This document shows positions 8,123 through 14,152 of a stretch of 14,241 nt of DNA, in pieces. Numbering within the stretch: position 1 is the stretch's first letter; each line of letters opens with the position of its first letter. Where the stretch lies: contig JBCCFW010000187.1 in NCBI GenBank assembly GCA_039029535.1, positions 1 through 14,241 on the forward strand, read 5' to 3'. The DNA is from JBCCFW01 sp039029535. Lineage in GTDB: Bacteria > Acidobacteriota > JBCCFW01. Below the pieces are notes generated by a model. It was given only the letters and a program-made list of their open reading frames with translations, was not told the origin of the DNA and did not search any database. Position numbers and translations under genes: made by a program.

Positions 8123-8152
8123 ATTACTTACAAAAATGTAGGTACTTGTCAA
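8123..8152 (-). promoter_or_regulatory. Promoter of the hxlR-sulfatase unit
   Basis: On the minus strand, a perfect -35 TTGACA (8152-8147), an 18-bp spacer and AGTAAT (8128-8123, 4 of 6 to TATAAT) form a candidate sigma70 promoter. The predicted start near 8116 would leave a leader of about 20 nt containing GGAGG before the GTG at 8094. This fits the shorter HxlR start. Confidence 0.6.
8125..8144. promoter_or_regulatory. Palindromic operator, likely for the adjacent HxlR regulator
   Basis: TACTTACAAAAATGTAGGTA is an imperfect palindrome: TAC-N-TACA, a 4-bp A centre, then TGTA-N-GTA, with 7 of 10 positions paired. It lies in the HxlR/SDR divergent gap, overlaps the spacer and -10 of the hxlR promoter, and is AT-rich in GC-rich surroundings. 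TAC/GTA-type palindromes are the usual shape of HxlR-family operators. Binding here would block hxlR transcription (autoregulation) and could also control the SDR-MDR operon, whose start is 92 bp away. Confidence 0.7.
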
Positions 8153-8235
8153 GAAGTTGGCATTGGCTCACTCTCCCCCTCGAGCGAGCCTGTCCGAGCG
8201 CTTCCGCAGGACTGTCCCGCTCCAGGGAGCCTCGC

Positions 8236-9057
8236 GTGAGCAAGACCCTCCTCATCACCGGCGCGACGGACGGCATCGGCCTGGAAACGGCGCGACTGCT
8301 GCGTCCGCTCGGTCACGACCTCCTGCTTCACGGCCGCAACCCGTCGAAGCTCGCCACGGCCGAAGAGTCGCTCCGCGCCCTGCCGGGCGAAGGGCTCATC
8401 GAAACCCACGTGGCCGACCTGTCCTCCCTGGCGGAGACCGCGGCGCTGGCCCAGGCCCTCTGCGAGCGAAACGGCCGTCTCGACGTGCTCATCAACAATG
8501 CCGGTGTCTTCGGCACGTCCCAGCCCCGCACGGCCGACGAGCTCGACGTGCGCTTCGCCGTGAACACCGTCGCCCCCTACCTGCTCACGCGGCGCCTGCT
8601 GCCATTGCTCGGCCCGTCCGGGCGGGTGGTCAACCTGTCGTCGGCGGCACAGTCGCCGGTCGACCTCGACGCCCTGGCGGGCAACGTCTCGCTGTCGGAC
8701 CGGGCGGCCTACTCGCAGAGCAAGCTGGCGATCACGTCCTGGTCCCGCAGCCTGGCGCTCGAGCTCGGTGACGACGGGCCGGCCGTCATCGCCGTGAACC
8801 CCGGCTCGCTGCTCGGCACGAAGATGGTGAAGCAGTCCTTCGGCGTGCCCGGCAGTGACATCGGCATCGGCGCGGAGATCCTCCGTCGCGCCGCCCTCGA
8901 CGACGACTTCGCGGGAGCGTCGGGGCAGTACTTCGACAACGACGCCCAACAGTTCGGCCCACCTCACCCCGACGCGCTCGACCCCGACAAGGCCCGGGAC
9001 GTCGTGCGAGTCATCGAGACCATCTTGAAGGAACGAGATCAAGGAGACCTGTCATGA
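8236..9057 (+). CDS. Short-chain dehydrogenase/reductase (SDR), RDH-like
   Basis: This is a 273-aa cytoplasmic NAD(P)-dependent oxidoreductase of the classical SDR fold. The frame is open far upstream, but the GTG at 8236 with AGGGAG 6 nt before it puts the nucleotide-binding TGATDGIG at residues 8-15, as expected. Other motifs are NNAG at 87-90, Ser135/136 in NLSSAAQ, and the catalytic Tyr159-x3-Lys163 in YSQSK, followed by VNPGS. The 23-residue gap between Ser and Tyr resembles retinol-dehydrogenase/WWOX-like SDRs. The substrate is unknown. Its stop overlaps the ATG of the next gene (ATGA), so the two are translationally coupled. The gene is divergent from hxlR, with the palindrome at 8125-8144 in the shared upstream region; HxlR control is likely but inferred. 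I found no good sigma70 hexamers for this direction. Confidence 0.93.
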   Translation: MSKTLLITGATDGIGLETARLLRPLGHDLLLHGRNPSKLATAEESLRALPGEGLIETHVADLSSLAETAALAQALCERNGRLDVLINNAGVFGTSQPRTADELDVRFAVNTVAPYLLTRRLLPLLGPSGRVVNLSSAAQSPVDLDALAGNVSLSDRAAYSQSKLAITSWSRSLALELGDDGPAVIAVNPGSLLGTKMVKQSFGVPGSDIGIGAEILRRAALDDDFAGASGQYFDNDAQQFGPPHPDALDPDKARDVVRVIETILKERDQGDLS

Positions 9058-10067
9058 AGGCCGTCGGCTACACGACTCCCGGCTCGATCGATCGCGACGA
9101 CGCGCTCCTCGACATCGAGCTCGAACGCCCCAACCCGTCGGGGCACGACCTCCTCGTGGAGGTGAAGGCCATCTCGGTCAACCCCGTCGACTTCAAGATT
9201 CGACAAGGCGTCGGGCCCGAGGGTGGCGAGCACAAGATCCTCGGCTGGGATGCCGTCGGCGCGGTCGTCGAGACCGGCGACGCGGTCACCGGCTTCCAGC
9301 CGGGCGACGCCGTCTGGTACGCCGGAGCCCTCGATCGTCAGGGGACGAACTCCGAGCTCCACCTCGTGGACGAGCGCATCGTCGGACGCGCGCCGAAGAA
9401 CCTCTCGCTCGCCGAGGCCGCCGCTCTTCCCCTCACGACGTTGACCGCCTGGGAGATGCTCTTCGATCGTCTCGAGGTCACGCGGCCCGTGCCCGGGGCG
9501 GCGCCGGCGGTGGTCATCATCGGCGGAGCGGGCGGCGTCGGCTCAATCACCATCCAGATCCTGCGCGCCATGACCGACCTCACCGTGATCGCGACGGCCT
9601 CACGTCCAGAGACCCAGGAGTGGGCGCGGTCACTGGGCGCGCATCACGTGATCGACCACCGTGAGCCGCTGCCGGCGCAGGTCGAGGCGCTGGGAATCGG
9701 CGCACCGGGCTTCGTGTTCTCGACGACCCACTCGGGTCAGTACCTCGACCAGGTCGTCGAGCTCATCGCGCCGCAGGGTCGCTTCGGTCTCATCGACGAC
9801 CCGGAGAGCTTCGACATCATGCCGTTCAAGCTCAAGTGCATCTCCGCCCACTGGGAGCTGATGTTCACGCGCTCGCTCTTCGGCACGCCGGACCTCGGCC
9901 GGCAGCGAGAGATCCTCGACGAGATGGCCACGCTCGTGGAGGCGGGCAAGGTGAAGTCGACCGTGGCGGAGGCGATGGGGACGATCTCGGCCGCCAACCT
10001 CAAGCGCGCCCACGCCCTGCTGGAGAGCGGCAAGGCCAAGGGGAAGATCGTGCTCGAAGGCTTCTGA
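9054..10067 (+). CDS. MDR-family zinc-type alcohol dehydrogenase / quinone oxidoreductase-like protein
   Basis: This is a 337-aa medium-chain dehydrogenase/reductase that probably reduces enones, quinones or aldehydes with NADPH in the cytoplasm. AAGGAG lies 7 nt before the ATG, which overlaps the SDR stop. The N-terminal GroES-like domain shows AISVNPVDFKIRQG, ILGWDAVGAVVETG and FQPGDAVWYAG. The Rossmann half begins with IIGGAGGVGS (GGAGGVG at 157-163). LTTLTAWEMLFDRL and the terminal GKAKGKIVLEGF are typical of the 'zinc-binding alcohol dehydrogenase family' close to YogA (TIGR02817-like). The Cys and Asp zinc ligands of true ADHs are absent, so it is likely zinc-free. HxlR regulators commonly control such reductases, which fits the neighbourhood. 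The gene ends at a strong terminator that it shares with the convergent gene. Confidence 0.93.
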   Translation: MKAVGYTTPGSIDRDDALLDIELERPNPSGHDLLVEVKAISVNPVDFKIRQGVGPEGGEHKILGWDAVGAVVETGDAVTGFQPGDAVWYAGALDRQGTNSELHLVDERIVGRAPKNLSLAEAAALPLTTLTAWEMLFDRLEVTRPVPGAAPAVVIIGGAGGVGSITIQILRAMTDLTVIATASRPETQEWARSLGAHHVIDHREPLPAQVEALGIGAPGFVFSTTHSGQYLDQVVELIAPQGRFGLIDDPESFDIMPFKLKCISAHWELMFTRSLFGTPDLGRQREILDEMATLVEAGKVKSTVAEAMGTISAANLKRAHALLESGKAKGKIVLEGF

Positions 10068-10076
10068 GTCCGTACC

Positions 10077-10130
10077 AAGAGAGCGCGTGACTCACCGTCG
10101 CGCTCTCTTCTTCTTAGTCGTTTTCTTCTT
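10077..10130. terminator. Terminator shared by the SDR-MDR operon and the convergent DUF1801/OmdA gene
   Basis: A perfect 11-bp stem (AAGAGAGCGCG at 10077-10087, CGCGCTCTCTT at 10099-10109) has an 11-nt loop. In the + direction it is followed by CTTCTTAGTCGTTTTCTTCTT, a T-rich tract, so it should end the MDR transcript. The minus-strand gene's stop codon (10092-10094) lies in the loop and its last codons form the right arm. No U-tract follows on the minus strand, so it is a weaker terminator in that direction. Confidence 0.82.
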
Positions 10131-10787
10131 TCCGGTCTTCTTCTTTCCGGCCTTCTTCACCGTCTTGCGCTGGGGCTGGTACTTCCAGTTTCGGGACTTG
10201 CCCTCGGTCATCCATTCGACGGCCTGCGCGAGACGACGCGCACGCGTCTCCTTCCGCTTGGCCTCGACGAGCCACTCGACGTACTCCCGTCGATGCGTCG
10301 GCGAGAAGCCCTCGAACACCTCGCGGGCCGCGTCGTTCTCGACGAGCGCGGCCGCGAGGTCGGCAGGCACCCGCACGGCTCGCGCCTTCGTCTTCTTCTT
10401 GGTGGCCCTCTTCTTCGGTTCCTTGGCGAGCGCGGCATTCACCTTCACCGCGCGCTTGACGTAGGGGACGAGCACGGCCTTCGACGGACACTCGCGCAGC
10501 TCGGTGTACTTCGCCTGCGTCAGCAGCGTGTCGCCGATGCGCTCGAAGATGCCCTTCGGGTCTCCCACCTCCGTGCCCCGCCAGAACGACAGGCCGGCGT
10601 GCTTCTTGAACGCCACCATCCCGCCCAGGATGCCCTGGTGTTCAAACACGGGGTTGCCCCACTTCAGCGTCTCGACGAGATCAGGACAGCCCTCGTGAAA
10701 GGCGGCCCGGATGCGCCGGAGGATCGGCTGCGCGAAGGGCTGAGCCTTCGCGATGTAGTCGTCGACGCGCTTGTCTTTCTTCGGCAT
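10092..10787 (-). CDS. DUF1801 + YdeI/OmpD-associated (OmdA) family protein with Lys-rich tail
   Basis: This is a 231-aa protein of poorly known function. ATG at 10787 has GAGGAG 6 nt upstream. Residues about 8-110 match DUF1801: VDDYIAKAQPFAQPILRRIR, TLKWGNPVFEH and MVAFKKHAGLSFWRG. Residues about 145-205 match the bacteriocin-protection YdeI/OmpD-associated domain: PADLAAAL, FEGFSPTHRREYVEWLVEAK, RARRLAQAVEWM. Both domains occur together in YdeI-like proteins; the family is linked to stress and antimicrobial peptide resistance in enterobacteria, which need not apply here. A Lys/Arg run joins the domains (about 123-135), and the last 25 residues are nearly all Lys, Arg, Thr and Gly, like histone H1-type tails, suggesting nucleic-acid contact (inference). 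The stop lies within the loop of the convergent terminator. The gene is separated from the PhyH gene by a MITE-like element. Confidence 0.88.
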   Translation of the reverse strand: MPKKDKRVDDYIAKAQPFAQPILRRIRAAFHEGCPDLVETLKWGNPVFEHQGILGGMVAFKKHAGLSFWRGTEVGDPKGIFERIGDTLLTQAKYTELRECPSKAVLVPYVKRAVKVNAALAKEPKKRATKKKTKARAVRVPADLAAALVENDAAREVFEGFSPTHRREYVEWLVEAKRKETRARRLAQAVEWMTEGKSRNWKYQPQRKTVKKAGKKKTGKKKTTKKKRARR

Positions 10788-10811
10788 GACTCGCTCCTCA
10801 GGTGACGACCC

Positions 10812-10998
10812 AGTGGACTGTAACGGTTGAGTCGATAGCGTTCAGTCGGCCTGGATTCGTCGTTCCTGACGAGGCCCGACGACCGAGGAAACCGGAACGT
10901 AGCTGAACCCTACGTGAGGATTTCCGAGTAGAGGAGAACAACGTCAGGGGCGGCGAGGACGGCCGAATGCGCTCATCGTTCAATCGTTACAGTCCACT
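10812..10998. repeat. MITE-like element: 187 bp with 19-bp terminal inverted repeats
   Basis: The left end (10812-10830, AGTGGACTGTAACGGTTGA) and right end (10980-10998) are inverted repeats with one mismatch in 19. The segment has no plausible gene, and inside it is a small perfect stem (ACGTAG at 10897-10902, CTACGT at 10910-10915). No target-site duplication is clear. The right end abuts the TAG stop of the PhyH gene and the left end lies 11 bp from the ribosome binding site of the DUF1801 gene. This size and structure fit a non-autonomous miniature transposable element or a decayed insertion sequence. No other copy of the end is seen in the window. Confidence 0.6.
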
Positions 10999-11794
10999 AG
11001 GCCCAGTCCTCGCAGCCGGCAAAGGCCAGGTGCTCGCCGGCGGCCCACCGGGGTCGCTCGGCGTAGACGTTGCCGACGACAGGCTCCAAGCGACCCCGCA
11101 GCATGACGCAGCGGTGGCCGCGGTTCAGGACGCTCGTCGTCGTGGGGATGTAGCGCAGGGTCATCCCGATGCGCCACGAGTCCGAGTCGTTGGCGTTCGA
11201 GCCGTGGACCAGGTTGGGATCGTGGATCGACACGTCGCCGGGCTCGAGCTCGACGTCGACGGCCTCGGTCTCGTCGACCGACTTCGGATCGAGCCCCTCA
11301 CCGAGCACGTTCGTCTCGGCCTCCACCGGGATGAGCTCCCCGTGCTCGGCGAGCCGCTGCCGATGAGTGCCGGGCAGCACTCGCATGCAACCGGTCTCCC
11401 GGGTCGACGCCGTGCCGGCCACCCAGAGCGTCGTGACACGCATGGGATCGAGCGGCCAGTAGGAGCCGTCCTGATGCCAGGGCACCGCCTGGCCGGTGTG
11501 CGGACGCTTGGCGATGGTGTGCGCCGCGAAGAGAGCGATGTCTGAGCCGAGGAAGACCTCGGCGATGTCGAGCAATCGCTCGTCGCCAGCCATCCGGTGC
11601 AAGAAGGGATCGTCGACGAGCAGGTGGTGGTGGAGCTGCTCCGGTCGGACGTCGGGGTGCTTCTTTCCCAGCCAGTGAACGTGGTCGACGAGCTCCTGCG
11701 CGAGCCCAGAGTCGATGGCGTTGCGCACGATGGTGAAGCCCGCCGTGCGGTACTCCTCCAGGAGACGGCTCCCCTCTCTCGTTCTTCCGCCCAT
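10997..11794 (-). CDS. Phytanoyl-CoA dioxygenase (PhyH)-family Fe(II)/2-oxoglutarate oxygenase
   Basis: This is a 265-aa cytoplasmic non-haem iron oxygenase that would hydroxylate or oxidise an organic substrate using O2 and 2-oxoglutarate. I chose ATG 11794 because GGAGGA lies 6 nt upstream; the open frame extends beyond, but that part lies inside the transporter gene. The product starts with RLLEEYRTAGFTIVRNAI, the usual PhyH opening. The metal triad is His107-x-Asp109 (WHQDGSYW) and His197 (VHGSNAN), with Arg208 (SWRIGMTLRY) as the likely 2-oxoglutarate anchor. ETGCMRVLPGTH and LEPGDVSIHDPNLVHGS are classical. The ending FAGCEDW looks complete. It lies 20 nt downstream of the SSS transporter stop, so it is probably the last gene of that operon, acting on the imported compound (inference). 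Its stop codon touches the inverted-repeat end of the adjacent MITE-like element. The true substrate is not predictable. Confidence 0.93.
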   Translation of the reverse strand: MGGRTREGSRLLEEYRTAGFTIVRNAIDSGLAQELVDHVHWLGKKHPDVRPEQLHHHLLVDDPFLHRMAGDERLLDIAEVFLGSDIALFAAHTIAKRPHTGQAVPWHQDGSYWPLDPMRVTTLWVAGTASTRETGCMRVLPGTHRQRLAEHGELIPVEAETNVLGEGLDPKSVDETEAVDVELEPGDVSIHDPNLVHGSNANDSDSWRIGMTLRYIPTTTSVLNRGHRCVMLRGRLEPVVGNVYAERPRWAAGEHLAFAGCEDWA

Positions 11795-11814
11795 CGTGCG
11801 TCCTCCGAGCACGC

Positions 11815-13275
11815 TCAGGCCGGTCGTCCGAAGGGATCGTCGAACTTGGCGAGCACGGTCTGCGGCGGCGGGGCGGTGGCCAGCGAGACCGCGACCATGA
11901 CCACGATCTCCACCAGCAGGCACCACACGACCGGCAAGGTCCCGAAGGTGAAGCCGCTCATGTCGAGGCCGAGTCCGAGCAACTTGGCGTGGTAGAGCAC
12001 GAGCAGGAGGTTCCCGGCGATGCAGCCGGCCAGCACGCCGGTGGCGGTCGAACGCTTCCAGAAGAACGCCGCCAGGAAGATCGGCACCATCAACGTGAAG
12101 CCGCTGAAGGAGAACTTGGCGATGCCGAAGATCGTGTCGGGCTGCCAGAGAGCGAAGCCGAGGGCCGCCAGCGCGATGACCACGACGCCGACTCGACCCG
12201 CCAGGGCCATGTTGCGCTGCCGATCCGAGCCACCGAGGTCGATGACCAGCATCGTCGCGATCGAAAGAAGCTGCGCGTCGAGGCTCGACATGACCGCCGC
12301 GAGAATCGCGGCCAGCACGATGGCCGTGAGCCACGTGGGGAAGAGGTTGGCCGCGAGTGTCGGGAGCACGTAGTCGGCTTCCTTGCCCGTCGCTCCGAGC
12401 TCGACCGCGCCCCAGAGACCGATGAAGGTCCCCGGCACGAAGAGCAGGAGGAAGGCCCAGGGGTACCAGCGGATCGACGTCCGCATGGCCCGGAGATCTC
12501 GCGCGGCGAGCAGGCGCATGAAGATGTGCGGGAAGGCGATCACGCTCATGGGCCCCACCAGGAAGCCCGCCGCCCAGCTCCCCGGACTGAGCAGCCCCGT
12601 CGACTTCCGTTGCAGCAGCTCCGGCTTCTCCTCGACGATGCGCTGGTGGAGGGTCGTGACACCCCCGAGCGCGTCAGCGAGGGCGAACAGGGTCACGATG
12701 AGCACGACCAGGAACAGCGAGGCCTGGAAGACGTTGGTCCACGCCGTCCCCCGCATGCCGCCGATGCTCGTGTAGAGCACCGCGCCACCGGTGAGGAGCA
12801 ACGCCGCCCCGACGTAGGGGATGTCGGCGATGCGCTCGAGAGCACGACCGCCGCCGATGAGCCCCACGGCGAGGTACGGGAAGGTGTAGAGCACCAGGAG
12901 CCCGAGGACGAGCAGCCCGATCGGTCGCGACTGCCAGCGGTCGGTGAACATCTCCGCCTGGGTCGTGTAGCCGTGACGCTTGCCCAGCAACCAGATCGGA
13001 TAGCCGATGAGGATGAAGCACAGCGGCGTGAAGAAGGCAGCGGCGGCTCCGAAGAAGCCGAACACTCCCACCCCCTCGCGACAGGCCATGCCGGGGAAGC
13101 CGAGGATGCCGAAGGCCGTGACGTTGGAGCCGAACAGCGCCACGAAGAGGACGATGGGTCCGAAGCTCCGGCCGGCGAGGAAGAAGTCCTCCGTGCCCAT
13201 GCCGGCCTTGCGCGACGCCGCCCAACCGAGCGCGACGACGATGACGAAGTAGACCGCGATCGTGGCGCCGATCAT
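11815..13275 (-). CDS. Sodium:solute symporter (SSS family)
   Basis: This is a 486-aa inner-membrane Na+-coupled importer with about 13 hydrophobic segments. The ATG at 13275 overlaps the stop of the upstream small membrane gene (ATGA) and directly begins TM1 (IGATIAVYFVIVVALGW); the longer open frame only adds a charged, non-membrane stretch. Family signatures are TEDFFLAGRSFGPI after TM1, SNVTAFGILGFPG in TM2, YTSIGGMRGTAWTNVFQ in the middle, and AAILAAVMSSLDAQLLS in TM9 with the paired Ser expected at the sodium site. Length is normal for SSS. Neighbours are a DUF3311-like small membrane protein upstream, as often found with SSS transporters, and a PhyH oxygenase downstream. The solute is unknown; carboxylates, amino acids and sugars are all precedented. 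Confidence 0.94.
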   Translation of the reverse strand: MIGATIAVYFVIVVALGWAASRKAGMGTEDFFLAGRSFGPIVLFVALFGSNVTAFGILGFPGMACREGVGVFGFFGAAAAFFTPLCFILIGYPIWLLGKRHGYTTQAEMFTDRWQSRPIGLLVLGLLVLYTFPYLAVGLIGGGRALERIADIPYVGAALLLTGGAVLYTSIGGMRGTAWTNVFQASLFLVVLIVTLFALADALGGVTTLHQRIVEEKPELLQRKSTGLLSPGSWAAGFLVGPMSVIAFPHIFMRLLAARDLRAMRTSIRWYPWAFLLLFVPGTFIGLWGAVELGATGKEADYVLPTLAANLFPTWLTAIVLAAILAAVMSSLDAQLLSIATMLVIDLGGSDRQRNMALAGRVGVVVIALAALGFALWQPDTIFGIAKFSFSGFTLMVPIFLAAFFWKRSTATGVLAGCIAGNLLLVLYHAKLLGLGLDMSGFTFGTLPVVWCLLVEIVVMVAVSLATAPPPQTVLAKFDDPFGRPA

Positions 13276-13481
13276 GACTCGCGGCCCCAGGTGGCGTTGA
13301 GGATCCACGACAGCACGAGCGCGCCGAGAGCGACCCAGCCCATGCGGTAGGCCAACTCGAAGGGGACCCACCCGAGGAGGGCCCCGCCGTCGGAGCGGCC
13401 CCACCGGATGTTGTGCAGGGCGACCATGACCAGCACGGCGAAGGCCAGGAGAGGCAGCTTGCGAGCGTCGCGCACGGCCAT
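13272..13481 (-). CDS. Small two-helix membrane protein, DUF3311-like, SSS partner
   Basis: This is a 69-aa protein with two hydrophobic segments (about residues 10-26 and 48-65) around a loop with GWVPFELAYRMGWV. That arrangement resembles DUF3311/YhdT-type small proteins found next to SSS transporters, as YhdT is next to PanF. Its stop overlaps the start of the symporter (ATGA), which supports a role as accessory or assembly partner, though this is inferred. The ATG at 13481 has no good Shine-Dalgarno sequence. Translation may depend on the tiny upstream ORF that ends 18 nt before it in the same frame. Confidence 0.82.
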   Translation of the reverse strand: MAVRDARKLPLLAFAVLVMVALHNIRWGRSDGGALLGWVPFELAYRMGWVALGALVLSWILNATWGRES

Positions 13482-13499
13482 CAGGCAGTCCGCAGGCGC

Positions 13500-13565
13500 T
13501 CAGCGCCGTCGTCGTGGTCGGTTCCGAGGCTCTGAGAGTGGCTCTTCATGACGAGCCGCGATCAT
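13500..13565 (-). CDS. Possible 21-aa leader peptide upstream of the transporter operon
   Basis: ATG at 13565 has a textbook GGAGGA 6 nt upstream and opens a 21-codon frame ending TGA at 13502-13500. The peptide begins MIAARHEEPL and ends in Arg-Pro followed by four Arg. It ends 18 nt before the small membrane protein gene, which itself lacks a ribosome binding site, so translation of this ORF could feed the next gene. No homologue is recognised. It could be a chance ORF in GC-rich DNA; the ribosome binding site is the main support. Confidence 0.35.
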   Translation of the reverse strand: MIAARHEEPLSEPRNRPRRRR

Positions 13566-13612
13566 GCCGGGTCCTCCGCGGGCCCGTCCACGGGCAAGAG
13601 CTCGTCCGACAC

Positions 13613-14152
13613 TCAGGTCGTCTGGACCGGGGCGGCCTCGGTGGCGGGCAGGACCTCGCTCTTCCGGAGCACCGCGGCCGAGAGCAGGGAGACCAGCAGG
13701 CCGAAGGGGAAGATCTCGAGGAACGTCATGGGCAGCCGGAAGAGCGGCTTGGCGAAGAGCTCTCTCATCGACTCCATGCTCGCGACGAACTCCTGAAGCT
13801 CCGTCTCGGGGAGGCTCTCGGCCTTCTTCGCCTCGATCGCGGCTTCGAACCACTTGTCGATGAACGCAGGGTCGATCGCCATCCGGTAGGTCTCCCAGCC
13901 GATCGTGTAGAGCAGGCTGGCCACCATGGTGATTCCCAGGCCGAGCAAGAAGGCGCGACCGAACTTGATGACGCCGCCCAGGTCGCGATCACGATGCTGC
14001 TTGACGGCCACGAAGATCACGCTGAAACCGAGCAACATGACGAGGAAGCCCAGCCACTGGGGACCCCCGACCGTGCCCTCCGGCCCGACGATCACGAAGC
14101 CGAGGCACATCGTGCCGAAGATGACGACACCGAGGGGAAAGGGACGGACCAT
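13613..14152 (-). CDS. DUF4199 family membrane protein, 5' end disrupted by an inverted repeat
   Basis: The product is a four-helix inner-membrane protein of unknown function. Family hallmarks are GFSVIFVAVKQHRDRDLGGVI followed by FGRAFLLGLGITMVASLLYT, IDPAFIDKWFEAAIEAKKAE, and a last helix LPMTFLEIFPFGLLVSLLSA. The C-terminus is complete (stop at 13613-13615). The frame is open to 14206 with ATGs at 14206 and 14152. The family-like sequence, however, runs only to base 14124. Beyond that the frame crosses DNA that looks like the authentic 5' UTR and start of the same gene lying in the opposite direction. Joining bases 14151-14241 (+ strand) to the minus-strand frame at 14076 gives a normal DUF4199 protein with the expected MKRSILIFGAIAGAIIFG beginning. 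The displayed N-terminus is therefore probably not real. Confidence 0.8.
   Translation of the reverse strand: MVRPFPLGVVIFGTMCLGFVIVGPEGTVGGPQWLGFLVMLLGFSVIFVAVKQHRDRDLGGVIKFGRAFLLGLGITMVASLLYTIGWETYRMAIDPAFIDKWFEAAIEAKKAESLPETELQEFVASMESMRELFAKPLFRLPMTFLEIFPFGLLVSLLSAAVLRKSEVLPATEAAPVQTT

Noticed and set aside
7630..8235. Upstream extension of the SDR reading frame
   Set aside because: The added 200 residues run antisense through hxlR and the sulfatase 5' end. The GTG at 8236 has a ribosome binding site and gives the normal SDR N-terminus.
8149..9042. 297-codon minus-strand frame opposite the SDR gene
   Set aside because: The SDR frame carries all family motifs; the antisense product is a compositional shadow.
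11795..12334. Upstream extension of the PhyH reading frame
   Set aside because: The extension lies within the SSS coding region in another frame and has no PhyH similarity; the ATG at 11794 has GGAGGA upstream.
11989..13350. 453-codon open frame on the + strand, antisense to the SSS gene
   Set aside because: The product is rich in Arg, Glu, His and Asp with no fold or motif, and is the mirror of a convincing transporter. Long antisense frames are expected in GC-rich coding DNA.
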